DNA from: Nothobranchius furzeri
Taxonomy: Eukaryota > Chordata > Actinopteri > Cyprinodontiformes > Nothobranchiidae
NCBI RefSeq assembly: GCF_043380555.1
Contig: NC_091754.1
Coordinates: 39,252,905-39,316,904, forward strand
DNA length: 64,000 bases
Direction of reading: 5' to 3'
This document shows positions 9,664 to 21,745 of the stretch, piece after piece. The notes beneath the pieces are model-generated. The model saw nothing but the letters and a program-made list of their open reading frames with translations, did no database searches and was not told the origin of the DNA. The position numbers were made by a program, and so were the translations under genes. Positions within the stretch are counted from its first letter, which is position 1. Every line of letters begins with the position of its first letter.

Positions 9664-11764
9664 TGGCCTATTTCCGGAGGATGTTTGATTATCCCATCCG
9701 CCTGGAGAAGGGCGTCCGCCCTCCACGGGAGCCTCCACGGGGAGCCGGACACTAGCGCTTGCAGGTCCGGAAACCATGACGCGGACACGCGCCTGGGAGC
9801 CACCAGAATCACCGAGAGCTGTTCCGACCGAATTCGGTCCAGGAGACGGGGAATCAGAGGGACTGGTGGAAACGCGTAAAGGAGCGTTCGAGGCCAGGGC
9901 TGGTGTGAGAAGGCGTCCGCCCCGAGCGGGGGTCCGTCCCGGGGACTCAGGGAAAACCACAGGCGACACTGAGCGTTTTCGCGAGCCGCTAACAGATCCA
10001 CAGACGGTTCCCCGAACCTGATCCAGATCTGTGATATCAGTGCAGGATGTAGACTCCGGTCGGAGTCGCGGGGTCCCCCTCTCGACAGGATGTCTGCCGC
10101 TACATTCAGTACCCCCGGAATGTAGATGGCTCTGATGGACAGCAGGTGGACATGTGTCCAACACAGTAAATCTGTGGCGACACGCAACAGTGGGAGGGAT
10201 CGAACTCCCCCTTGGCGATTTATGTAGGCTGCCGCTACCCGGTTGTCTGTGTGAACTTCGACATGACGGCCCTCGAGAAGGGCAGCGAAGTGTCTGATCA
10301 CATTCCTCACTGTCATAAGCTCCAACACATTTATGTGCTCGTGCGTGTGGGAGGGCCAGCGATCTGCCACCGTGTGGGACAAGCACGTGCCCCCCCACCC
10401 CGACAGTGACGCATCCGTAAACACAGATACGTGTGACGCAGGACGTCCGATGGGAACCCCGCGTGAGAGGATGCAGGGGTTCCCCCAGTGAGCGAGGTCC
10501 CCGCCCACTGAAGGGGGAATCCTCAACATACGTCTCTTCTGACGTATTGGGTGTACCCGGAGGCGGACGAACCAGCGTTGCAAGCGCCTCGTGCGCAGCA
10601 AACCTAGCGGCACTACTGAATGGGCTGCGGACATCATGCCCAGGAGTTTCATGACTAACCGGGCTCTCACGATCTTGCGGGGTTGAACACGGGGATCACC
10701 GTGGAGAGATCTGCCGCTCTTGCAGGCGACAAACGTGCTCTCATTAGGGAGGCGTCCAACTCCACCCCGAGATACACAATCGACTGGGATGGAAGGATGG
10801 AGCTCTTTTCCCAGTTTATAGAAAACCCTAGGGTTGACAGATGCTCTGTCAACCTCCTGGTTTGCTGTGACGCCTCGTCCTCGGACCGAGCGCACAGGAG
10901 AAGATCGTCCAGGTAAAATAAGACCCTCATTCCCTCCGTGCGCAGTGGCTGCAGCGCGGTCTCCAGACATTTGGAGAAAGTGCGCGGGGCTAGCGAGTAG
11001 CCGAAAGGGAGGCGATTGAACTGATATTGAACTCCCTTGAACGAAAAACGCAGAAACTTCCGGTGGTTTGGAACTACTGGTATGTGGAAGTATGCGTCTT
11101 TCAGGTCGATTGACGTGAACCAATCCCCGGGGCGCACATATTCCAGGACTTGTCTCATCGTTAACATGCGGAAATGCATTACTGCTATGGAGCAGTTGAA
11201 CAGGGACAGGTCGAGAATCGGCCTCATTCCTCCCGACTTCTTCGGTACTACGAAGTAGCGGGAGTAGAAACCCGAGAGTTCTTGTCCACGAGGGACTCGG
11301 GAAATAGCGTCTTTGGACAGAAGTTCCCGCAGCTCCAGCTCTAGCGCCTGAGACTGTACTTGCGATGTGAACGTCGTCTCCACGATCCCGTTGAAGGGAG
11401 GTGGAGTGGCCTGAAAATGAAGTGTGTGACCGCAATGAATGGTGTCCGAAATCCATTTGCTCATGATGCAAAGGCGGCGCCACTCGTGCGCGCGTTCCGA
11501 CAGTGGACGCGTGTGCGCGGTCACGTGAACAACGTCTGAGGGTTGTGCATGCGCCCTTACCGCCGTCGCCCGTACCAGAGAACTGGGGGCGACCCATGGA
11601 GGGCTGCGCTCGAAAGGGCAAGTGCGAAACAGCTGGAACAGGCTGGTCCACACCGCGGAGCGTGGAGTCCGAGAGTGAAGGACGAGTGGGAGCCGGGCCT
11701 GTGCACGGGGGCGACAGAGTTCTAGCGGATGGAGCCGCGCGTGGTCGAGACAGCGACATGACAT
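9650..11764 (-). pseudogene. DIRS reverse transcriptase-RNase H, one frameshift
   Basis: The RT part (11764-10667) has YFVVPKKSGGMRPILDLS, SIDLKDAYFHIPV, FGYSLAPRTF and the catalytic VLFYLDDLLL. The frame breaks near 10670-10690. RNase H continues in another frame (HVSVFTDASLSGWGG, HINVLELMTV, VHTDNRVAAAYINRQGG, VAADILSR) with its Asp-Glu-Asp residues present. The tail overlaps the recombinase frame, as in other DIRS elements. One frameshift is the only defect I see. Confidence 0.88.
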
Positions 11765-12050
11765 CCCGCCCCACCCAACGGCGTGGGGAGAGCGGGACGA
11801 GTTGGGCCTGGCCGGATGCTGGGGCCAGAGCGCAAATGGAGCGCACCCTTACGGCTGGCCGTGTATTATGACTACCTGCAGGAACATGTGTGCGTGCAGC
11901 AGTGCTTGGTGTGGGGAACATGTGTGAAAACTCGGCAGAGGATTCTGCGGAGGACTGTAGGATTGAGCTCTTTGAGTGACGTTTTTTGGGTTTTATTTCA
12001 AAACCAACAACATCAGAACAATCAGTAACACACACATTCCCCCCAAAGAG

Positions 12051-13457
12051 TCACTTCCGTGGCTGCTTTCGGCGAGGCTCCTGCACCTGGGACTGCCAAG
12101 ACGGCGTCTGCTGGCCCCGCCGGAACCGTTGTCCTCCATCTCGCTGGTCCCGCTGATGTGGAGCCGAAGCGGGAGGCCGGCTCCGTGGAGCGGGCGGTGC
12201 AGCTGGACGTCTGAAGCTTCCGCGCCGTTCGTCCCATCCTCTGGCTGAACGGCCGGAGTGCGAGGCTGACCGAGGGTGGACCAGGTCTCGCACCGTAGCC
12301 GATAGTTCGGCCGTCTTCTGAGCCCTCTCAATGACGCCCCTAAGATGGGGACCAAACAGAACATCGGTGGTGATGGGGCCATCCAGCATCTCCCTTTGCA
12401 GATGTTCCGGAATGGAGGGCAGGGCCTTCAGCCAGATCGCTCGCTGGATGAGGGTCTGCCAGGCAGCGATGCGAGCAGAACCGGTGAGCACAGCAGCACA
12501 CAGATTGAGGATGGCATCAGCAGTCTTAGTTATGACGGCTTTCGACTCCTCGGGAGCTTCCAGCTCCTCCATCATCTTGGAGACGCCGAAGGCAAGAAGG
12601 GCGATGTTATTCCCTGCAGTGCCGGTCTGAAAGGCACACTGATGTGCGCGGTCGGTGAGCCGCGTCAGCAGCTGGTCATGTTTTGAAGCGGGAACAGCTC
12701 GCGGGCCAGCGAGGTGGTTCTTGGCGCCGAACAGCGAGGCCAAATCCGGCTCTAGTGGAGGAACGGACGGCCAGCCTTGGTCGGAAAACCCCTCGACCTT
12801 GGTGATGGGCGCATATGTGGAGACTGGCGCCTTGAGCTTGGCAGGCTCGGAGAAGGCGGCAGACCAGCAGCTCATAGCAGCGGGGAAGCGCGGCCAGACA
12901 GGGTCTGGACAGCGTGTCTGAGTTGCCCCGAAAATTCCCGCCAAATCATCCGCTTCAGGCAGGGCCGGTTCTGGCACAGCTAGCCCCTTGCGGGCTGCTG
13001 ACGCAGAAATGATGGCGGGCAGCTCCTGGAGCAGTGCTCTTACTGCTGGCAGGGAGGAGCGAGAAGCCACTGGGGCAGAAGGACCCGCTGAGCGAAGCTC
13101 GTCGACCTCCGTTATGTCTAGGAGGGACGCCGCCTCATCGTAGTTTTCGCTGTCAGTGACGTCATCCAGCCGGTTGAAGCCAGCCGGCTCCTGACCGGCG
13201 TCGAAGAAAACCAAAGCCTTGTCCAGCGGGTAGGAGTCAGCCACCGGAAATTCTTCGTCGGCGGCGGGAGTGAAGTACTCGACCCGGCGAATCTTATCCG
13301 CCACGGGCAGAGCGGCACAGAACGGGCACGAGGCCTGCGGGGTCAAGGCCAGGCCAGCGTGGTGAGCCCCGAGACAGACCTCACACTTAGCGTGCAGGTC
13401 GCCGCTGGAAATGGAGCCCGTCTGGCAGGTCGGGCAGGGTCTGGTGTCGCTGGACAT
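12051..13457 (-). CDS. DIRS ORF1 (gag-like), intact 468 codons
   Basis: Starts MSSDTRPCPTCQ with two Cys pairs and a CxxC-H pattern (CPTC, CEVCLGAHHAG, CPFC), typical of DIRS ORF1 N-termini. It continues with an Asp/Glu-rich middle and an Ala-rich helical body, and ends in an Arg/Gln/Pro-rich basic tail (QEPRRKQPRK) suited to nucleic-acid binding. A TATATAA box lies about 115 bp upstream in the inverted repeat (about 13574-13580, minus strand). No stop or frameshift seen. Confidence 0.85.
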   Translation of the reverse strand: MSSDTRPCPTCQTGSISSGDLHAKCEVCLGAHHAGLALTPQASCPFCAALPVADKIRRVEYFTPAADEEFPVADSYPLDKALVFFDAGQEPAGFNRLDDVTDSENYDEAASLLDITEVDELRSAGPSAPVASRSSLPAVRALLQELPAIISASAARKGLAVPEPALPEADDLAGIFGATQTRCPDPVWPRFPAAMSCWSAAFSEPAKLKAPVSTYAPITKVEGFSDQGWPSVPPLEPDLASLFGAKNHLAGPRAVPASKHDQLLTRLTDRAHQCAFQTGTAGNNIALLAFGVSKMMEELEAPEESKAVITKTADAILNLCAAVLTGSARIAAWQTLIQRAIWLKALPSIPEHLQREMLDGPITTDVLFGPHLRGVIERAQKTAELSATVRDLVHPRSASHSGRSARGWDERRGSFRRPAAPPAPRSRPPASAPHQRDQRDGGQRFRRGQQTPSWQSQVQEPRRKQPRK

Positions 13458-13694
13458 GGCTGGTAAGTCGTCTTCGGATAATTTGCTCTTTTGAGATAAT
13501 ATTTGCTCTTTAATAAAGCTCTCAAGCTTGGCATGAAGAGAAAAAGGAGGTGAGCAGTGGGGTCACTGCGGTTATATACCACGAGGGGGCCCACTATTGG
13601 TGGGCGTACATTTAAGCTCTTCATGATTGGCTGATGCGGAGATCATCCTTCCAATAGCAGCTAGCTTAAGGGCTAAGACTAGACGAAATAGAAC

Positions 13695-14143
13695 GAGAAG
13701 TTTTTCTCCTTCTCTCTGTTGAGTGACAAAGGAGCAGCGGAGAGCTTTTGTTTTTTTCACTCATGCGTTGAGACGAGCGAACATGACGAGAGCTTCGGGA
13801 TAGCAATGGATAGCAGGTAGTCTACCGGACCCGCGCTCCACTCAGTAATTCATACTAGTTCTATCGTCCGACAGCAGAAACAAAAATATGTGAATGATAA
13901 AAATGTCATGAATTTGATTCTATCAAAATACTAAGTATGTGCTCAGAGGACAGAGCCTCAGCTGTTCATACTGTTTTTAGCTAGCTACACAAACCGCAGC
14001 CAGTAGGCAGTGAGAACTGAAGACTGGCATGGTCATTTGAACAAAGTTGTTAACGTAATTAAATTGAATTCAACACGGCTAAATTAATAACTAGAATGAT
14101 TTTAAGTGGTAACTATATATTTATCATAGTAATGCTACGTACG
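13695..14143. other. hAT interior, no gene seen
   Basis: About 450 bp between the DIRS and the next hAT, presumably interior of the 7668-19291 element. No frame or RNA recognised. Confidence 0.4.
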
Positions 14144-14151
14144 GTCCAGAC

Positions 14152-15856
14152 CAGGGGCGTCGGATTGGGGGGGGAAAGGGTACCGTTTACCCAGGGCCCA
14201 CTGCAGGGAGGGGCCCTGAGACAGCTTTGAATAAAAATGTTTTATTGTTGTTGTTTTTTCCCCCCAACTTACTTAATGTCTTAATAAACTTCCTGGATAA
14301 AGAGGTTAAGAAACAGAATTTTGCCTTAAAAATAATAACTGAATAATCTCTGAGGCATCTATCACCCCTTAAAAATGTGCAAAGTGGTTTAGTCCACACC
14401 AGCAGCCAGGGCTGCACGGCCGCATGTACAGCTATGAGACATCGCAGATGCCGACAGACAGAGCTGGAGGCAGGAGAGTCAGTCATGTCTTTTCCCAAGA
14501 AAGGGAAATCTGGCTTCCAGAAAAGAAAAGAAAAGAAGGAGAGAAAGTTAATTGAACAGAAGCAAGTATTGACTAGGTTTTTCAAGAAAGAAGGTGAGCA
14601 GCAGCAGAACACAGTTTTAGCTGATATTAGCTAGCTCTCAGAAGCTGCATTCATGTTAGGTGTTCAGTGTTAAACACCTTTAGTTTCACCATCAAGATCA
14701 AATATTAATTAACTAGTATTATCAGTGATAACACTAATTAATTAATATATATATATTAATCAGAATTATTATCGCGGGCGGCCGCCGCCAATTAATTAGC
14801 GGACATCGCAGTAAAAACAGGTTCACTCTGTGTGGATATTTCAGCTCCTTCCCAGTCATGGACCAGGACAAACTTGGTATCGATGGATTCGTGGTAATCT
14901 CAGGAATGTGAAGCTGCCACTGTTTTTCGTATATCATGATGACACTGGTGTTAGAGGATTGTTATTGACTTGGTTAGATATTTTAAGCCTATTTTACATT
15001 TCTTTATATTTGATCTTGAAAACGGACAATCTTATAATTTGGCTGATAATGCAGGGATTATAAAATTTAGAGTACATTACATTCACAGAGAGAACTTGGT
15101 TTATTTCATGTCATATGTATTTAATATATCAATATTTATCAGTATCAGCAAAGCTTAACATCATGAACCATGACAGACATGACTGAAGAGCAGATGAAGA
15201 TATCATGCCAGGCACTGATGAGAAAATATTACAAGGATCTCACAGCTGAATTTGAGAATGAGGTGCTACACCTGAGAACAATATATGGTGCCACATTTCC
15301 ACACATTCAGTCTCCTCTTGAGCTGCTTAATGCCATCTACAGGATGCAATTACAGAGCATTTTTGGAGAAGTTTGTATTGGACTGAGGATATTTTGCACA
15401 CTACCTGTGACTGTTGCTGGGGGTGAACGGGCTTTTAGCAAACTGAAACTGGTGAAAAATTATTTGAGATCAACAATGTCCCAGGATAGACTGAACAGCC
15501 TAGCTCTTCTTTCTATTGAAAGCCAATTAGCCAAAGAATTGGACTTTAAAGATCTCATAAGTGATTTTGCTAACATGAAGACCCGTCAGTGGGCATTTAC
15601 TGGAAAATAAATTCCAGGATTTTTGTTTGAACACATTGTTGGCAAATAAAAATAATTATATGTCAAGTCTGGGCATTTCACTTTTATTATGCTGGCATTT
15701 GTATTTGCTCAATATAGAGGTTAAACTAAGATCATATTTATTATCTTGTCTTATAGCATGACAAAAAAATGTGTAAGAGAGATATTAAGTAATTGAGCAT
15801 GGGGGCCCACCTAGAAGACTTGTACCTAGGGCCCAGAATTTGGTGCTACGCCCCTG
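14152..15856 (+). mobile_element. hAT transposon (1.7 kb) with 8-bp duplication GTCCAGAC
   Basis: Ends CAGGGGCGTCGG at 14152 and, as complement, CAGGGGCGTAGC at 15856. The perfect duplication GTCCAGAC lies at 14144-14151 and 15857-15864. The transposase has only its start and end, so the copy is internally deleted. Confidence 0.93.
14476..15610 (+). pseudogene. hAT transposase (TTF/ZMYM1-like type), internally deleted
   Basis: The N-terminus at 14476 (PKKGKSGFQKRKEKKERKL) resembles the basic start of TTF-finger hAT transposases. The C-terminal part at 15170-15610 (LPVTVAGGERAFSKLKLVKN, LRSTMSQDRLNSLALLSIES) is the hAT dimerisation domain. The zinc finger and catalytic core between them are gone. 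Confidence 0.85.
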
Positions 15857-16289
15857 GTCCAGACTAAAAAGGTAGCAAACAACTAGAAGTACTTATCTCT
15901 GAGGTAGAAAAAAAATATTTTTCAGGTCCAATATGTCTGTGGTGTTAGCGGAAGATATTAGCCTAGTCATCTACCCTGAATCTTGTTTCTGGATGACTGG
16001 ACTAACCTAAAATGACCAATACTGGAACAACAAAATGCAGTTTAACATCCAACTATGTGAAATAAGCAGTAAAGTGTAATGTGGTGTGTACAGTAAGTAT
16101 AATACATAGAATATGAAAGATATAAAAGAGCTAAGGTTTGAAAAGCAGGCCTAATTTATTGAATAAACAGTCAATATAAACTGTAACAATCTTTCTAAAT
16201 ATGTCTTTGTGTTCTTTATAGGCAGGAGTGAGTGATGTCAGGAAGACGGTGCAAATTCAAAACTTTTCAAAACTGGCTTTTTGCTAGCC

Positions 16290-18930
16290 CCAAGACTCTC
16301 TGCCTGTGTGTTGGGGTTTACCCCGGTGGACGAGAGGGTAGCTTCCCTGTGCCTTCGGGTCGGGGAACGGGTCCTGACTGTAGTTTGCGCTTATGGGCTA
16401 AATATGAGTTCAGAGTACCCACCCTTTTTGGAGTCCCTGGGATGAGTGCAAGATAGTGCTCCATCAGGGGACCCCATTGTCCTGCTGGGGGACTTCAATG
16501 CTCACGTGGGCAATGACAGCATGACCTGGAGGGGTTTGATTGGGAGGAACGCCCCGCCTGATCTGAACTCGAGTGGTGTTTCATTATTGGACTTCTGTGC
16601 AAGCCGCAGTTTAGCCATAACGAACACCATGTTTGAACATAAGGATGCCCATCAGTACACTTGGTACCAGGATAGCCTAGGTTGCAGGTCGATGATAGAC
16701 TTTGTAGTCTTATCATCTGACCTACGGCCGTATGTTTTGGACACCCGAGTGAAGAGAGGAGCAGAGCTGTCAACTGATCACCACCTGGTGGTTAGTTGAA
16801 ACAGATGGCAGGGGAAGATGCTGCGTAGACCTGGCAGACCCAAATGCATAGTGATGGTCTGCTGGGAACGCCTGGCAGAAGAACCTGTCAAGACGGTCTT
16901 CAACTCCCACCTCCGGCAGAGCTTTGACCGCGTCCCGAGAGTAGTGGGGGACATTGACCCCGAGCGGGCTTTGTTCCACTCTGCGATTGTTGAGGCGGCT
17001 GTTGCTAGCTGTGGTCGCAAGGTGACCGGTGCCAGTCGTGGTGGCAACCCCTGCACCCGCTGGTGGACACAAGAGGTTCAGGGAGCCGTCAGGCTGAAGA
17101 AGGAGGCCTACAAGGCGTGGCTGGTCTGTGGGTCTCCAGAGGCAGCAGACAGGTACCGGATATCCAAGCGGGGTGCAGCAGTGGCAGTTGCCAAGGCAAA
17201 ATCTCGGGCCTGGGAGGAGTTTGGTGAGGCCATGGAGAAAAACTATCGATCGGCTTCAAAGAGGTTCTGGCAAACTGTCCGGCGCCTCAGGAGAGGAAGG
17301 CAGCAACTCACTCACACTGTTTACAGTGGGGATGGGGAGCTGCCGACGTCAACTGGGGCTATCGTCGGACGGTGGAAGGAATACTTTGAGGAGCTCCTCA
17401 ATCCCACCTATGCGCATTCCGAGGAGGAACCAGAGCCAGGAGACCTGGGGATGGACTGTCCAATCTCGGGGGCAGAAGATGCTGAGGTAGTCAAACAACT
17501 ACACAGCGGCAGAGCCCCAGGGGTGGATGAGATTCGTCCTGGGTATCTCAAGGCTATGGATGTTGTAGGGCTGTCGTGGTTGACACGTCTCTGCAACATT
17601 GCATGGTCATCAGGAGCAGTTCCTGTGGAGTGGAAGACCGGGGTGGTGGTCCCCATCTTTTAGAAGGGTGACCAGAGGGTGTGTTCCAACTATAGGGGGA
17701 TCACACTCCTCAGCCTCCCTGGAAAAATACTGGAGAGGAGGGTTCGATCGATAGTTGAATCTCAGATTGAGGAGGAGCAATGTGGTTTTCGTCCTGGCCG
17801 TGGAACTGCAGACCAAGTCTATACCCTTGCAAGGGTGATGGAGGGGGCATGGGAGTTTGCCCAACCAATCCACTTGTTTTGTGGATTTGGAGAAGGCTTA
17901 TGACCGTGTCCCCAGGGGCACTCTGTGGGGGACGCTCCAGGAGTATGGGGTGGGTGGCTTTCTGTTAAGGAGCAGCGTGAGTTAGGTCCGCATAGCTGTT
18001 AGTAAGTCGGACCTGTTCCCGGTGAGGGTTGGACTCCGCCAGGGCTGCCCTTTGTCACCGGTTCTGTTCATTACCTTTATGGACAGAATTTCTAGGCGCA
18101 GCCGTGGTGTGGAGTGTGTCGAGTTTGGTGGCAGGAGAATCTCGTCTCTGCTTTTTGCAGATGATGTGGTCCTCCTAGCTTCATCCAGCTCTGACCTTCA
18201 GCTCTTGCTGGGTAGGTTCGCGGCCGAGTGTGAAGCGGCTGGGATGAGGATCAGCACCTCCAAATCTGAGACCATGGTTCTCGACCGGAAAAGGGTGGCT
18301 TGCCAACTCCGGGTCGGGAGAGAGGACCTACCTCAAGTGGAGGAGTTTAAGTATCTCAGGGTCTTGTTCACAAGTGAGGGTAGGAGGGATCGGGAGATCG
18401 ACAGGCGGATTGGTTCGGCGACTGCAGTGCTGCGGACGTTGAGCCGATCTGTCGTGGTGAAGAGGGAGCTGAGCCAGAAAGCCAGGCTCTCGATTTACCG
18501 GTCGATCTATGTCCCAATCCTCACCTATGGTCATGAGCTTTGGGTAATGAAGTGGCCGAAATGAGTTTCCTCTGTAGGGTGGCCGGCCTCAGCCTTAGAG
18601 ATAGGGTGAGGAGCTTGGACATTTGGGAGGGACTCTGAGTAGAACCGCTGCTCCTCCGGATCGAAAGGAGTCAGTTGAGTTGGTTTGGGCATCTGGTCAG
18701 GATGCCTCCTGGACGCCTCCCTGGGGAGGTGTTTCGGGCATGTCCTGCCGGCAGGAGGCCCCCGGGTCGACCCAGGACACGTTGGAGAGGTTGCATCTCC
18801 AATCTGGTCCGGGAATGCCTTGGGGTCCTGGTGGAGGTGGCCGGGGAGAGGACGGTCTGGAGCTCCCTAGTTGGGATGCTGCCTCTGCGACCCAGACCTG
18901 GATAAGCGGAGGAAGACGACGACGATTTCA
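16290..18930 (+). pseudogene. RTE/Rex3-type LINE ORF2, copy 1, many breaks
   Basis: The nuclease part is at about 16440-16800 (PIVLLGDFNAHVGND, WYQDSLGCRSMIDFVVLS, STDHHLVVS). RT parts follow: GRAPGVDEIRPGYLKAM (about 17510), CSNYRGITLLSLPGKILERR, EEEQCGFRPGRGTADQ, and LRQGCPLSPVLF then LLFADDVVLLASSSSD (about 18022-18195). The RT C-terminal part is RSVVVKRELSQKARLSIYRS and LTYGHELWVM (to 18550), then a conserved 3' section. Stops and frameshifts are frequent. Clade given from overall resemblance. Confidence 0.85.
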
Positions 18931-19324
18931 GTCAGCACAGTGAATTAACCTGGTTCAGTTGCTGAGCAGAACAAAAATATGACATGGAGATGACTTGATG
19001 ATGCCACAATGTCACACCTATGGTATGAACTAAAGTAGAGAATAACTTCTGTTTTAGTTGTGTTGAATTGTAAGTAGAAGAAAGTAGGTGGGATTGTGAA
19101 AGACAAAAATCTTTCCACAACTATATTGTCAAATTTATGGTGTAGGTAGGTACAATATCATATCTGTTTCTAAATATATCGGGATATCGGCAAACCGTAG
19201 TTATGATAACTTGACTTGTACACTGAAAAAGTCTTGAAATTGTCCTGGAAAAGTCCTGGAAAATAATTTCAAGAAAAGAGTGGGAACCCTGCGTTTTGTG
19301 CAAGCTTTATAAATGAAGCCCCTG

Positions 19325-19900
19325 GATCTTGAATAAATAACCATCAATACTAGTCTAAAGCAGTCAGGAGGGGAGAGACATTAGTAAATAGTTTGGTAAT
19401 TTTTTAATAAAGAAAGAAAATGTATATGTTTGGGTCATTATAATTAAAAATCTCGATCTTTATTTGAGACAAAAATAGCATAAGGGGATCATTAGACAGT
19501 GTGAGGTGTGTATGCTACACAGCAACAAAACTTAGCACAACAATGGTGGTGATGTTGAATTTTCTCAGTTTTATGGCTTTCAGTTAAACTCTGAACCAGG
19601 AAATGGCTGCAGGCAGCGAGGCTGCTGCCAGACAGCTCAGGAACAACCAGTGATTTCGCCCTGTGGCCAGGCAGTAGCTGACAGTACTTGTGCTGGCCCG
19701 GATAAGCATGCTAGCCTAGGATCCACAAAGAAGCAGGGACTTAAAGGGAAAGAGGGAAAATATTGAACTGTGCAGTTGGAAAAGGCAGCCAGACCGAACC
19801 AAACCCGCGAGTCACGCTGCAAAGTGTCGTTGGATAAAGCCTAGAGGTAGAGATTGATTTTTACTACTTGTATTTTTCTCCCTATCTCTTCTTTCTTCAG
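19325..19900 (+). other. Sequence upstream of raph1 exon 1
   Basis: The first 60 bp continue the L2-like repeat seen before 6558. The rest has no recognised repeat; an upstream raph1 5'UTR exon could be here or further away. A pyrimidine-rich acceptor tract runs 19860-19900. Confidence 0.5.
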
Positions 19901-20032
19901 ATGGATCAGCTGTCAGACGACGAGGTGGAGGTAAGGGGCGAGGAAGTTGCGGAGGAAGACAGTGATAAGGAGGACCAGGACCTGGATAAGATGTTTGGAG
20001 CTTGGCTGGGAGAGCTCAACAAACTCACTCAG
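19901..20032 (+). CDS. raph1: raph1 exon 1 (start codon)
   Basis: Residues 1-44. The ATG is the first base after a good acceptor (pyrimidine tract then TTCAG), so the 5'UTR must lie in one or more upstream exons that I could not identify. An acidic stretch (EEDSDKEDQDLDK) leads into the amphipathic segment MFGAWLGELNKLTQ. In RIAM and lamellipodin the matching segment binds talin (family knowledge). It ends in phase 0 at donor GTGCAG. Confidence 0.93.
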
Positions 20033-21501
20033 GTGCAGCACTAGATCAAATGCGTTTCTTGAGGACCAACGTTACCGTATGAACTAATTACAGCACTATA
20101 AAAGCATTTTTGTTCTTTCTAGAGTCTGGACGATGGTCGCACAGAATGCCCTCAACAGAATCGAGCCCCCCTCAGAAGAGAGACCAACATGGCCAACTTC
20201 TACAGGTTCTCCATCTACAATATTAATGGTTAGAAACACATATTATGGCGTTTATGTTACACACCTTTAACATGTACACAGGACATTTAATATCCATAGA
20301 CTGGAATTCTAAGGTTTTGTTTCAAAATGGGAGTATGCTGGTGAAGGTTCTCTGTCATCCAGGCCATGGTTACCTGGATGGCGGGGAGCTTTCTTCAGCT
20401 GAATGAAGTTAAGACTGAGATCCTCATCTGTGCCCCAGACAAGCTGGTTCCCAAAGTCAGAGACTCTCTTGGTCAGCTTGCTTCTCACACCAAACCTTCC
20501 GTCAGGAATCTTGGCGTGACCTTTGACCCAGCTGTCACCCTGGATTCTCATGTCAGTTCTCTTGTTCGCTCTTCCTTCTCAGGAACGTTGCTAAGCTGAG
20601 TCCCATTCTGTCCCGCTCTGAACTTGAGACTGTTCTCCACACCTTCATCTCCTCACACTTAGACTACAGTAACTCTCTTTTCACGTGTCTGAGCAGAACC
20701 TCCCTGAACCGTCTACAGGTGGTTCAGAATGCCTGTGCTCGGCTTCTGACCAAGTCCTCCAAATACACCCACATCACCCCACTTCTCCTCCAGCTTCACT
20801 GGCTGCCAGTCAACTTCAGGGCTCATTTCAAGATCCTGGTTCTGGTCTATAGGGCCTTACATGGACAAGCACCATCTTACATTGGTGATCTTCTTAGTCC
20901 CTACACCCCCAGCAGGTCCCTGAGGTCCAGTGATCAAAGCCTACTGGTTGTGCAACACCAGGCTAAAGACCAAAGGTGACAGATCATTTGCTGCTGTGAC
21001 CCCCAGACTCTGGACCTCTCTCCCCCTGAGCCTGAGATCAGTGGACTCAGTGGTCTCCTTTAAACTCACCTGTTTAGGTTTGGTGGGACCTTCATCACCT
21101 CCCTCTCCTTGTTCTGCTCTCCTTTTCATTCCACCTTCCTCAGGATCCACAGATTACCCTCTCTCCATATAATAATCTGTTAGTCTTTTATGCGGTGTCC
21201 TCTTTTATCTTTTAAAATAGGAACTTCATTGAGCCTTCCAAGTATTTCTTGCACGGTTGTTTTTGTTTAATGGACAGCATTTTCTTCTTTTTTGCTTTTG
21301 TTGTGAATCCGATGTGCTGCTGACACCAAAACGTCCCCACTGATGTACAATAAAGTATTTTCTGTTCTATTCAATTCTGTTCTATTCTCTCACTTGGTGC
21401 ATGTTGTGGGCCAATTTTTGTTCCAGTTTGCCCCTGGAGACAACTACATATGTCTTGTCTGAGCTCTCTCTCCCTCTCTCTATATCTCTGTGTGTGTGTG
21501 T

Positions 21502-21591
<90 letters not shown>

Positions 21592-21745
21592 AGGCTCTGA
21601 ATCAGGGAGAGAATGTGGACCTGGATTCGTTGATGGCTGATTTGTCCTCCATTGAGCAGGAGCTCAGCACCATCAGCACTAATTCTAGCAGCATGACTCA
21701 ATTAGGACCAACTGACTCCAAGGTACACACACACACACACACACG

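Larger units (their letters stand above)
8079..13694 (-). mobile_element. DIRS-type tyrosine-recombinase retrotransposon, copy 1
   Basis: Three coding blocks run on the minus strand: ORF1 (13457-12051), RT/RNase H (11764 to about 9650) and tyrosine recombinase (about 9663-8599). Inverted repeats of more than 120 bp bound them (about 8129-8251 and its complement about 13552-13674), and an internal complementary region lies at about 8287-8398. As is normal for DIRS there is no integrase and no target duplication. It sits inside the hAT at 7668-19291. Confidence 0.93.
7668..19291. mobile_element. hAT element (GGGTTCCCAC ends), heavily interrupted
   Basis: Ends GGGTTCCCAC at 7668 and GTGGGAACCC to 19291, with flanking CGTTTTCT (7660-7667) and CGTTTTGT (19292-19299), an eight-base duplication with one mismatch. 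Next to both ends are runs of CCTGGAAAA-type repeats. Its interior holds a DIRS element, a hAT and a LINE. Own transposase not recognised. Confidence 0.75.
6558..19324 (+). mobile_element. Harbinger-like element, outer shell of a nested stack
   Basis: Left end CAGGGGTCTCATTTATCAAA, right end (complement) CAGGGGCTTCATTTATAAAG. A second copy in reverse at about 28210-29264 shares the left 700 bp. It carries a fragment like a Myb/trihelix domain and was split at 7668 by a hAT. Direct joining of 7667 to 19300 restores a continuous element (CCCCGTTTT/GTGCAAGC). Class is inferred from the tip and the Myb-like fragment; I could not define a target duplication. Confidence 0.65.

Noticed and set aside
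9627..12035. An 802-codon minus-strand frame taken as one protein
   Set aside because: Only the part downstream of about 10700 is RNase H; the part before it is an out-of-frame reading opposite the true RT frame (11764-10667).
8781..13000. Plus-strand frames of 60-122 codons across the DIRS element
   Set aside because: Shadows of the GC-rich minus-strand coding frames; no recognisable domains.
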